In this document: positions 1-6,145 of the stretch, piece after piece | Position numbering within the stretch: the first letter of the stretch is position 1 | How the letters are laid out: every line of letters starts with the position of its first letter | The notes under the pieces: generated by a model | The model's input: the letters and a program-made list of their open reading frames with translations, nothing else | Databases searched by the model: none | What the model was told of the DNA's origin: nothing | DNA from: Zelonia costaricensis | Taxonomy: Eukaryota > Euglenozoa > Kinetoplastea > Trypanosomatida > Trypanosomatidae | Direction of reading: 5' to 3' | Assembly (NCBI GenBank): GCA_030849075.1 | Contig: JASAOO010002872.1 | Location: 1-12,046 of the forward strand | Length of the DNA stretch: 12,046 nucleotides | Position numbers and translations under genes: made by a program

Positions 1-240
1 AACGCGAACGAGTCGCTGGGCGCCGGGTGGGACGACTTGCAGCCTGTGCAGTGGGTGCCGCACGGCGACCCCATTCGCAGCGCAAAGCGGTCGGTAATCG
101 AAACGGAGGACGGTGCCGCGGTGTACGACATCACGTACGAGGGGTGGGCGTACGACCACCTGGTCCCCGGCGGGCTGCACTCCACACCCTTCACCAAGAA
201 GAAGCCCCGGCGGCGCAGCAACTTTGTTGTAGTGGAGTGA
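1..240 (+). CDS. C-terminal end of an unrecognised protein (5'-truncated by window edge)
   Basis: An open frame runs from the first base of the window to a TGA at 238-240, giving the last 79 residues of a protein whose start lies outside. I do not recognise the family. The segment is mixed in composition rather than low-complexity, with tryptophans at residues 10, 18 and 49 of the fragment. It ends in a basic cluster (KKKPRRR, residues 66-72) followed by a short hydrophobic tail, VVVE. The cluster could be a nuclear localisation signal or an RNA-contacting tail, but that is inference. Coding is favoured because codon choice is GC-rich at third positions like the other genes, and because repeat-filled non-coding DNA begins soon after the stop. 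No membrane segment is visible. The overlapping frame at 27-254 gives an arginine-rich shadow translation and was not chosen. Confidence 0.75.
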   Translation, partial: NANESLGAGWDDLQPVQWVPHGDPIRSAKRSVIETEDGAAVYDITYEGWAYDHLVPGGLHSTPFTKKKPRRRSNFVVVE

Positions 241-836
241 GTGCGCTACGATGACGGCGGCGCGGGCGCTGTGACCCCAGCTCTGCGCTGCCCGGGAGCG
301 CGAGTGACGCTTCCCTAGTTTTGTAGATTCGCGTATTAGTGCTCTGCCTAAAGGTGTGAGAGCGTATTCGCTGATATTCGAGTGGGTTGTGTAGCTGTCT
401 GCCGGCCGCCAGTCGAGCGGTTGTGGGGTGGTCAGCTCACGCGGCGACTGGTGGGCTCGCCGTCGTTTTTTATTACTACCGTCACTTTCTTCTTCATTGA
501 TGCGCCCCCGCGGACTGGGTTGATGCCCTTCTTGAGGTGGGGCGACGTGGGCGCATGCTGGGTACGCTGCTGCACGTGTGTTCACGGTTGGGCGTGGGCG
601 TGTCTCTCTCTCTCTGTTTGTTGAGCGTGTCGCTCCTCTCCGCGACGTTGATCGGTTGCGTGTGGTTTATACGCAGTGTCACTTCGTTTTTGATCCATTT
701 GCTCTTTTGTTTTTTGTGTTTTGGCCATTCGTCTCCGCGTGTTGTCGTCAACGCAGGCTTGCAGGGCGATCTCAACTCTTCGCCGTCCCTGCAGCGACAC
801 ATGCGCTCATGTCCTCCCCCTTTCTTCATCTCGCGC

Positions 837-854
837 TGTGTGTGCGTGTGTGTG
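837..854 (+). repeat. TG-rich microsatellite
   Basis: Alternating TG with one interruption (GC in the middle), in the probable 3'UTR of the first gene. Confidence 0.85.
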
Positions 855-931
855 AAGAAGTTGTGCTCTCTTCACCGTCTGTCCATTGATCCTGTTACGG
901 CCGCGCATGCATGCTTGCACACAGACTCATG

Positions 932-958
932 CGTGTATATGTATGTATGTGTGTGTGT
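932..958 (+). repeat. TG/TATG microsatellite
   Basis: Imperfect repeat mixing GTAT units and GT units, ending in a pure GT run just before a TAG. Confidence 0.85.
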
Positions 959-1113
959 AGCTCTGCACGTGTCCGTGGCACTTTTTCTCTTCCTATTTCC
1001 TTTGTCTTGTACGTGCTCAGGGTCACTCGCAAGCTCGCAAGGTCAGTGCGTTGCGCGCGCTGCCGTCTTGGTGAAGCGGTGCCGGCGCGTTGCTTGTCGA
1101 GCCCCTCAGCTCC

Positions 1114-1133
1114 GTGTGTGTGTGTGTGTGTGT
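1114..1133 (+). repeat. (GT)10 microsatellite
   Basis: Ten uninterrupted GT dinucleotides. The run is translated as a VCVCVC string in spurious open frames, one reason those frames were rejected. Confidence 0.95.
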
Positions 1134-1269
1134 AGGCCTCTGCGTAATTTGTCCCAGCCTCTTCATCTCCACGCCTGGACTTCGACAGGTGCTCCGAGCC
1201 CATTCGTTTCCCCCTCATTCTCTCAACTCCGGTGTCTACCCAAGAGGTTGTGTTCACGCGTATTTGTTT

Positions 1270-1302
1270 ATGTGTGTGTTTGTGTGCGTGTGCGTATGCG
1301 TG
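1270..1302 (+). repeat. Imperfect TG-rich microsatellite
   Basis: TG repeats interrupted by TTT, CG and TATG variants. It is the fourth TG-rich tract within 500 bases, all in the same orientation. Confidence 0.8.
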
Positions 1303-1571
1303 GATCCGTTGGGGTCGCGGAGCGCAAGAGCGGGAGAGAGGCGATTTGACCTGACGCAGCGGCGGTCCTATTCTCTTTTCCTCCCCACAGAGGGTGCGTG
1401 TGCGCGCTTGTGTTGTGCTTCCCCTGCTCCCTTGTTCACCCCTCCATAAGGGGCTCGCATTGCGTTGTGTGTGGCACACCGGCGGACGCAGTCAAGGAGA
1501 GAGATGACGAGGTATTGCCAGCGAACCGAACGAAGAGGAAGAGTTCGAGTGGTGCATCTCATGCTCACAGT

Positions 1572-1596
1572 ACACACACACACACACACACACACA
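1572..1596 (+). repeat. (AC)12 microsatellite
   Basis: Twelve uninterrupted AC units plus one A. This tract is complementary to the TG tracts upstream on the same strand, so a pre-mRNA covering both could pair with itself. Confidence 0.95.
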
Positions 1597-1921
1597 TGAA
1601 CTCGGTGACGGTGAATTCTGTGAGTATCTTGATTTTTGTGTCACCTTCTTCTGCACGACGCGCGATCTCTTGCCGCCCGCTGCATCAACTCCGAGGGAGG
1701 CTGGACCGGATCAAACAATGAAGAGCGTAAACAAGCCAAGCCGCTCGCGTCGTGCGCGTTGGCGCCTCCGCTGACCCCACTCGCGATGAGAGTCCCGCAT
1801 CGAGTCTAGAGAAAGGTGGAGACTCCCAGCAGGCGGTGCACAGAGCAGACCCACGCGGCTTGAGCTTCCCCATTTCCGCGCATGTTCTCTCTTCTTCCAT
1901 CCTTTCCGATGGAAAACAAGA

Positions 1922-1980
1922 NGGCCCCGGCCCCCCCGGGGGGGCCCCCCCCACTGCCCCCCCCCCCCCCCCCCCCCCGC
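1922..1980 (+). repeat. Ambiguous base plus G/C homopolymer block (C7-G7-C8 and C22)
   Basis: N at 1922 is followed by G2, C4, G2, C7 (1931-1937), G7 (1938-1944), C8 (1945-1952), the spacer ACTG and then 22 C (1957-1978). The C7-G7 and G7-C8 junctions are self-complementary, and the minus strand carries a G22 run able to form a G-quadruplex. The N and the extreme homopolymers suggest that the assembly may be wrong in length here. A real homopolymer block of unknown exact size is the cautious reading. Confidence 0.8.
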
Positions 1981-2489
1981 ATCACATGCTGTGGTGGATG
2001 CCGGCTTCCTTCACGTCTCGGTGGGACTCGCCGTGCCGTGCACCCGGCTCTGCCACGCGGAAGAGCCAAAAAAAGAAAAGACAGAGCAGCAACAGACTTG
2101 TGACGGCAGCGTCCTCGCACTTTTTGTCGTCTCACGCATCCCCTCCCCTCGCCGCCTCCCCACTGCGTTGCTTCCTCTTGGTGCGCTCTCCTGGTCACTT
2201 CTCGCTGCGCCTAAGCAACTCCGCTGTATCGCGCCCGCCTATCCAGCGTGCAACCCCCCTCAGCCCCATACGCGCCTACCAGGATCGAGACTTCCGCATC
2301 TCTCCCCACACAGTCGGCAAGCTCGCGACACAACACCCAAGACCGCGCAGGTCGCGCTACTCGCGTAGCTCGCGTTTGCAGGCTTCCACTTGCGTGCGTG
2401 TGTATCTGTGCATGCGTGTTGAATAGTCACTCAGCGAGTTCTGAAAAACGCAGACACTTATAGCGCTCCAACTTCTTCACGACGTTACT

Positions 2490-2522
2490 CACATACACAC
2501 AGACACACGGACACACACACAC
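2490..2522 (+). repeat. CA-rich microsatellite upstream of APC11-like gene
   Basis: Imperfect CA repeat (units ACAT, ACAC, AGAC, CGGAC) ending 36 bases before the start codon. Together with similar CA tracts before the SPO11 gene and the 902-aa gene, it may be part of a 5'UTR. Confidence 0.8.
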
Positions 2523-2534
2523 GCGGCGATTCAG

Positions 2535-2557
2535 TTTTTATTCGTTGTTCTCCTCAG
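2535..2557 (+). promoter_or_regulatory. Candidate trans-splice acceptor (polypyrimidine tract + AG) at the APC11-like start
   Basis: A pyrimidine-rich stretch (TTTTT at 2535-2539, then TTCGTTGTTCTCCTC) ends in CAG at 2555-2557, one base before the ATG at 2559. This is the textbook layout for spliced-leader addition, but using it would leave a 1-nt gene-specific leader. Another candidate is the AG at 2213-2214 after the long pyrimidine zone at about 2100-2212, which would give a leader of about 345 nt. The call is inferred from base composition only. Confidence 0.45.
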
Positions 2558-2558
2558 C

Positions 2559-2861
2559 ATGTCCGCGCCGTCCACTGCAATGGAGGCGGACGACGTCATC
2601 TGCATCGAAACCAAGTACGCGTACGTGACAGCCAGGTCCGAGCCACGGGAGCGGCGGCTCATGAGCACCGACTGCCCTGTCTGCAACATCGCCCTCGGCC
2701 GCCCCTGTGTGCGCTGCACGTCGCTGAAGGAGAAGTGCCCGATTGTGTTCGGCGTGTGCAGCCACGCCTTCCACCAGCACTGCGTGGCGCAGTGGGACCA
2801 GCCGCGGTGCCCGGCCTGCACCTCTCCGTGGCAGGTGGAGCGCGTCGTCCAACAGGGCTAG
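2559..2861 (+). CDS. APC11: RING-H2 finger protein, anaphase-promoting complex subunit 11-like
   Basis: This 100-aa protein is predicted to be the RING subunit of a cullin-type E3 ubiquitin ligase, recruiting the E2 enzyme and acting in nucleus and cytosol during mitotic exit. The zinc ligands are visible: C39-x2-C42, C50-x2-C53, C60, C67-x-H69-x2-H72-x2-C75 and C84-x2-C87. The extra C50/C53/C60 group is typical of the RBX1/APC11 family. The six-residue spacing between C53 and C60 and the CPIVFGVCSHAFHQHC core match APC11 better than RBX1, which has a longer spacer there. The last ligand is Cys, as in APC11, where RBX1 has Asp. W79 sits at the usual E2-contact position. Length is close to the roughly 84-aa human APC11. 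The first ATG was chosen; Met8 (ATG at 2580) is an alternative if splicing at 2557 makes the first one inefficient. RBX1 remains a possible alternative identity. Confidence 0.85.
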   Translation: MSAPSTAMEADDVICIETKYAYVTARSEPRERRLMSTDCPVCNIALGRPCVRCTSLKEKCPIVFGVCSHAFHQHCVAQWDQPRCPACTSPWQVERVVQQG

Positions 2862-2998
2862 TGGGAAAAGCGAAGACAGCTGCCGGTATTTGATGCCCTG
2901 TTAATTTTGTCGATTCGACTGCAAGCGCAGTGTTGGTTACAAGGGATTCTGTTCTCGTATTCTCAGCTGGAGGGTTCACCTTCACGCTGTGACATCAG

Positions 2999-3026
2999 TG
3001 TGTGTGTGTGTATGTGCGTGTGTGTG
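2999..3026 (+). repeat. TG-rich microsatellite in probable 3'UTR of APC11-like gene
   Basis: GT repeat interrupted by TATG and CG variants, starting 138 bases after the APC11-like stop codon. Confidence 0.85.
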
Positions 3027-3405
3027 GCGTCGCTGCCGTGCAGCCGGACACGTGGCGCTGGAGCGGAACCATCCCAAGCTCCGCGCATCCTTGCCGGCCT
3101 GCAGTCTTGAACGGTCGTCGTGAGGTGTGCGCGGCAAGCGCGGCCTAAAGCCTCCTCCGTTTTCCCTCTGGCACACACGCACCTACGCGTGTGTGCTCCT
3201 CACCAGAAAGAAAGAGCTGCAGCGTGTTTCTCCGCCAACACCGGTGAGCGCGGCGACAGGGCACCACCACCATCACCGACACCGGCCCATGCTGTGGCAG
3301 CCCTCCGAGGTATCCGTGGGCTCGAGAAACGACGAAGGCTGAACACGTGACCATCTTTCAACACCCACGCCTTTCTTGTAAGGCAAGTGAAGGGTGACTG
3401 CGCTC

Positions 3406-3429
3406 GTGTGTGTGTGTGTGTGTGTGTGT
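3406..3429 (+). repeat. (GT)12 microsatellite
   Basis: Twelve uninterrupted GT units followed by TTGTG. It lies just upstream of the pyrimidine-rich zone that precedes the PPIL4-like gene. Confidence 0.95.
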
Positions 3430-3876
3430 TTGTGAGAGACGCATGCATGAGGACAGCTTTGTCGAGGTCGTGTCTCCCCGCTGTCCCTCCCCACCCCATG
3501 TTCTTACGCGACGCAGCTGCAGCTGACCGTGTCCTCCTCCCGTGCATCTCCACCGCTCCGCCCATCGCCTCCTCCCTCTCTCGACGGCGGCAGGCACTGG
3601 GCTCCCCTCCCCCCTCTCCCGCCCCCACTTCCCTGCGTCGCCACCGTCAATACACGTGGCTGTACCAACTTTCTCGTCAGTATCACCGTCATCCCCATCG
3701 TCACACGCACATCACTGGAGAAGGGCCGTCCTTCCCTCTCTTTCCTTTTCGTTTGGGCTCTTGGACGTGTGGAACGTACGCACACGTCGGTGCGCCGCTG
3801 CTGTTTTGGGCGGCACGCCACGCGCTACTCCCCACAAGTTCTCGACCCCCGCACCAGCGACACGACGAGCGAAGCG

Positions 3877-3908
3877 TTTTTTTTTTTTTTTTTGGGAACC
3901 GCACGCAN
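3877..3908 (+). promoter_or_regulatory. T17 tract and ambiguous base at the PPIL4-like start: candidate splice acceptor
   Basis: Seventeen T residues (3877-3893) are followed by GGGAACCGCACGCAN and then ATG at 3909. As printed there is no AG between the tract and the ATG. If the N at 3908 is G, the sequence becomes CAG directly abutting the ATG, a possible trans-splice acceptor with no gene-specific leader. If N is any other base, the acceptor must be further upstream, in or after the pyrimidine zone at 3466-3760. The N and the homopolymer both suggest uncertain sequencing here. Confidence 0.35.
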
Positions 3909-5717
3909 ATGCATCCAGCACCGGCCACGCGGCGTGACGCCAGCGGTGTGGTGACGGCAGGGTTGCTGGTGGAGACGTCGCTGGGGCCGCTCTCCATCGA
4001 CCTCTTCGGTGCCGACTGCCCGGCCCTGACGGCCAACTTCGTGAACCTGTGCCGCGCCCAGCTGTGGAACGGCGCCGTGGTCACCGAGGTGATCCCGGAT
4101 GTGGCGGTCTTCTTCTCCCACGCTGCCGACCCCGTCCTGGACCGTGCGCTGCGCACGGCGCTGGGAGACCACAGCGGACAGCCAACGTTGTGGTCGCTGG
4201 TGCCGCGGCTGCCGGCGGCCTCCTCCAACGGCGCGGCCGCTGACTCGACACGCGACGTGATTGCGCAGGAGGAGGAGGCCCTGCGCGGTGCGATGCGCCA
4301 GGAGACGCGCGCGTGCAAGCGCCGCCGCTGCACCGGCCTGGCGAAGCGGCGCGGCAAGGACGGCAAGGAGCGGTATGAGCCCGCGTTCGAGGCCACGACG
4401 CCAGGCACGGCAGGGGCCTCCCCGTGTGCGGTGTGCCGTGCGGGCAGTCTGCTCGTGGACGTGAGCAGCATTGCAGCCTCCCCGTCCTCTCTTGCGGCCG
4501 GTCCAACCCATTCTTCAGCGACACCGCGCTTCGGGCTCACGCTGACAGGGCGCGCAATGGAGTACCTCGACCAGCAGTACGTCGCCATCGGATGTGTGCG
4601 TGACGGCGGAGAAGCGATGCTGCGCCGACTGCGCCGTATCCCCCTACGCCAGCGCGACACCGCGGAGGCCGCGGAGGCGGCAGCGACTTCAAACACGGAC
4701 GTGACAGCACCCGGGCCCGGGCAGGACTGCGTCGCGGGTCGACCAGCGCCGTCGTGGCCGCGACCCATCCGCCTCTTGCGCGTGCGGCGCATCTCCGTGC
4801 TGCCCACCGCCGGCACCGACGCATACTCGGCCGTGCCGCCGTCTGCGTGGTGGGGCGCCGCATCCCTCCCGGTGGACGCATCGACGGTGCAGCGGCAGGC
4901 CCAGCAGCGCACGCGAGTGGCGACGGCGCTGCTGGAGGCGGGGTGCTTCCGCTGGTGGGCCCCCGCGGCGGCGGTGCGGCGTGGGCAAGAGCGGCTCGTG
5001 GAGCTTGTACGGCGCAGCCTCGTGGAGCGCGGCTACGCGGCACCGGTGTGCCGGCCAACCACGGTGGCGCAGGCCACGGCGTACCTCAGCCGCCCCGGAA
5101 CTGCGGCCGCTGCTGCTGCGCCTCTCGTAGTGGTCGCTGCGCCGCGGGCAGAGGACCGCTCCACCGACGTGGGCGGTGCGGCGGTGGAGGTGGTCGGCAA
5201 TCCGCACTACACCGGCGACATGCTCGACTCGGACGACGACGACGACGCGGGGATCGGCGGTGGTGGCGGTGGGGTGGGTGCGCTCTCGGCGAAGCAGCTG
5301 GAGGAGCGCCGCAAGATCTTCATGCATCAGCATCAGGAGAAAGCGAACGAGACGCTGTCGTTGATGCTGAACGTGTTGAATGGTGTCGCTGATGTTCGCG
5401 GCGACATCAAGCCCCCGGAGAACGTGCTGTTTGTGTGCAAGTTGAACCCGGTGACCACCGGTGATGGGCTGGCCATGTGCTTTGCCCAGTTCGGCCGCGT
5501 CACGTCCGCCGAGGTCATCCAGGACCCACGGACGAAGCAGTCCCTGTGCTACGGTTTCGTGGAGTTCGAAAGCGTCGAGGCGTGCTTCCGCGCTTTCCAA
5601 AAGATGGACCGCGCCCTCATCGATGACGCGCGCATTCACGTGGACTTCTCGCAGTCCGTGTCAAAGCTCTGGGCGCAGCGGCAGCGCGAGCTGCGCAAGC
5701 GCGACCGCGTCGTGTGA
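3909..5717 (+). CDS. PPIL4: PPIL4/CYP59/Rct1-type protein: degenerate cyclophilin domain fused to RRM
   Basis: The 602-aa product belongs to the nuclear family of cyclophilins that carry an RNA-recognition motif; yeast and plant members (Rct1, CYP59) bind RNA and RNA polymerase II. The N-terminus (about 19-75) has the opening strands of a cyclophilin ([14 protein letters not shown], then NFVNLC) and residues 208-240 its closing part ([10 protein letters not shown] at 219-228). Between them is an insertion of about 135 residues with basic clusters KRRR (137-140) and KRR (146-148), a possible bipartite nuclear signal. Relative to cyclophilin A, catalytic Arg55, Phe60, Gln63 and His126 align with Glu60, Val65, Phe68 and Tyr224, so isomerase activity is doubtful. 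Residues 312-393 are extra and unassigned. An acidic DSDDDDD stretch and a glycine run follow (440-456). The RRM (505-580; RNP2 VLFVCKL, RNP1 LCYGFVEF) and the preceding IKPPEN and following IHVDFSQSV closely match PPIL4. The protein exceeds the 492-aa human one. Start is the first ATG after the T17 tract. Confidence 0.9.
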   Translation: MHPAPATRRDASGVVTAGLLVETSLGPLSIDLFGADCPALTANFVNLCRAQLWNGAVVTEVIPDVAVFFSHAADPVLDRALRTALGDHSGQPTLWSLVPRLPAASSNGAAADSTRDVIAQEEEALRGAMRQETRACKRRRCTGLAKRRGKDGKERYEPAFEATTPGTAGASPCAVCRAGSLLVDVSSIAASPSSLAAGPTHSSATPRFGLTLTGRAMEYLDQQYVAIGCVRDGGEAMLRRLRRIPLRQRDTAEAAEAAATSNTDVTAPGPGQDCVAGRPAPSWPRPIRLLRVRRISVLPTAGTDAYSAVPPSAWWGAASLPVDASTVQRQAQQRTRVATALLEAGCFRWWAPAAAVRRGQERLVELVRRSLVERGYAAPVCRPTTVAQATAYLSRPGTAAAAAAPLVVVAAPRAEDRSTDVGGAAVEVVGNPHYTGDMLDSDDDDDAGIGGGGGGVGALSAKQLEERRKIFMHQHQEKANETLSLMLNVLNGVADVRGDIKPPENVLFVCKLNPVTTGDGLAMCFAQFGRVTSAEVIQDPRTKQSLCYGFVEFESVEACFRAFQKMDRALIDDARIHVDFSQSVSKLWAQRQRELRKRDRVV

Positions 5718-5878
5718 GCCTCCGCTGCTGCGGCGGTGGACGGAGCCCTTGTCATGCGCTTGCGATCGACTGGCAGCCGTGTAAGAAAGACCCCAGCGAC
5801 TCTGCGCGCTCTGGTTAAGTGGAAGCGACGAGAAAGGAGATAGCGGCGAAAGGCGGACGCACGGACCTGGCGTGCTGA

Positions 5879-5903
5879 GGGGGGTGGGGCGGGGGGGGGG
5901 TGG
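5879..5903 (+). promoter_or_regulatory. G-run block with G-quadruplex potential
   Basis: G6 (5879-5884), T, G4 (5886-5889), C, G10 (5891-5900), T, GG. With single-base loops and at least four possible GGG tracts this fits the standard G-quadruplex pattern on the transcribed RNA strand. It lies 162 bases after the PPIL4-like stop, in the probable 3'UTR or spacer, upstream of the SPO11 splice acceptor. Any role in polyadenylation or splicing is inference. Confidence 0.6.
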
Positions 5904-6053
5904 TTGTGTGCGCCGCGCCGGCGAACTCGGCTGCAGTGACCACGGTTGAGGGCATGCAGGTGTATGTGGCGGCGCCAGCGATCGACGCTGAGCCCGCACT
6001 GCTGCCTCTCGTGTCGGCACTTTGTGTCAACACTGCTGCTTCACACATCTCGA

Positions 6054-6085
6054 CACCTTTTTCTTCTCTCTCTGCACTTGTCAAG
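6054..6085 (+). promoter_or_regulatory. Probable trans-splice acceptor for SPO11
   Basis: A nearly pure pyrimidine tract (CCTTTTTCTTCTCTCTCTGC at 6054-6073) is followed, at CTTGTCAAG, by the first AG at 6084-6085. Spliced-leader addition here would leave a 60-nt leader containing the CA repeat and place the ATG at 6146 first. This is the clearest acceptor signal in the window, but it is a prediction from composition. Confidence 0.65.
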
Positions 6086-6100
6086 ACGCAAACGGAAAAA

Positions 6101-6123
6101 CACACATACACACACACACACAC
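6101..6123 (+). repeat. CA microsatellite in probable SPO11 5'UTR
   Basis: CA repeat with one CATA interruption between the predicted acceptor and the ATG at 6146. Confidence 0.9.
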
Positions 6124-6145
6124 GAAGCAAGACCGGTGCGCCATC

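Larger units (their letters stand above)
241..2558 (+). other. Long intergenic region: 3'UTR of upstream gene plus 5' flank of APC11-like gene
   Basis: No convincing gene is seen in these 2.3 kb. Open frames exist on both strands, but they translate microsatellites into runs such as VCVCVC or THTHTH and show no domain. The stretch holds TG-rich tracts (837-854, 932-958, 1114-1133, 1270-1302), a CA tract (1572-1596), an ambiguous base at 1922 beside a G/C homopolymer block (1923-1980), a long pyrimidine-rich zone (about 2100-2212) and CA repeats just before the next gene (2490-2522). In trypanosomatids such a gap would carry the polyadenylation region of the first gene and the trans-splice acceptor of the next. 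It is long for a gap between co-directional genes, so an overlooked non-coding RNA or a very small gene is possible, though nothing in the sequence shows one. Confidence 0.7.
2862..3908 (+). other. Intergenic region between the APC11-like and PPIL4-like genes
   Basis: No gene is supported in this 1.05-kb stretch. It holds TG microsatellites (2999-3026 and 3406-3429), a short CAC/CAT-rich segment near 3263-3285, a long pyrimidine-rich zone (about 3466-3760), a T17 homopolymer (3877-3893) and an ambiguous base directly before the next ATG. The next gene's frame stays open upstream as far as 3387, but that part is a translation of TG repeats and pyrimidine tract and has no ATG that joins it plausibly to the protein, so it was excluded. 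Confidence 0.75.
5718..6145 (+). other. Intergenic region between the PPIL4-like and SPO11 genes
   Basis: The 428 bases hold a G-rich block (5879-5903), a strong pyrimidine tract with AG (6054-6085) and a CA microsatellite (6101-6123). The SPO11 frame remains open upstream to about 5900 with an in-frame ATG near 5955, but the probable splice acceptor lies downstream of it and the extension would translate the CA repeat, so no N-terminal extension is called. Confidence 0.75.

Noticed and set aside
537..1349. 270-codon + strand open frame in the first gap
   Set aside because: It translates TG repeats into VCVCVC strings, is cysteine/leucine-rich without any domain, and overlaps several microsatellites; other frames over the same region are equally open.
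1752..2426. 224-codon + strand open frame
   Set aside because: It runs through the ambiguous base and the C22 homopolymer, giving a proline run, and its low-complexity Ser/Pro/Arg content fits pyrimidine-rich splice-site DNA rather than a protein.
837..3429. TG/CA tracts considered as a CRISPR-like or tandem satellite array
   Set aside because: They are simple dinucleotide microsatellites without regular spacers or longer repeat units.
3387..3908. N-terminal extension of the PPIL4-like frame
   Set aside because: It begins at GTG, translates a GT microsatellite and a pyrimidine tract, and crosses the N; the cyclophilin-like homology begins soon after the ATG at 3909.
4709..4722. CCCGGGCCCGGG palindrome in the PPIL4-like gene
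   Set aside because: Short palindromes are expected at this GC content, and it encodes ordinary linker residues.
3701..4912. 403-codon minus-strand frame opposite the PPIL4-like gene, and similar long minus-strand frames opposite SPO11 and the 902-aa gene
   Set aside because: These are antisense shadows caused by GC-rich third positions: Arg/Ala/Pro-rich, no domains, and against the strand of all credible genes.
5900..6145. N-terminal extension of the SPO11 frame
   Set aside because: It begins at GTG, includes the probable splice acceptor and translates the CA repeat as THTHT. The in-frame ATG near 5955 is upstream of the acceptor.
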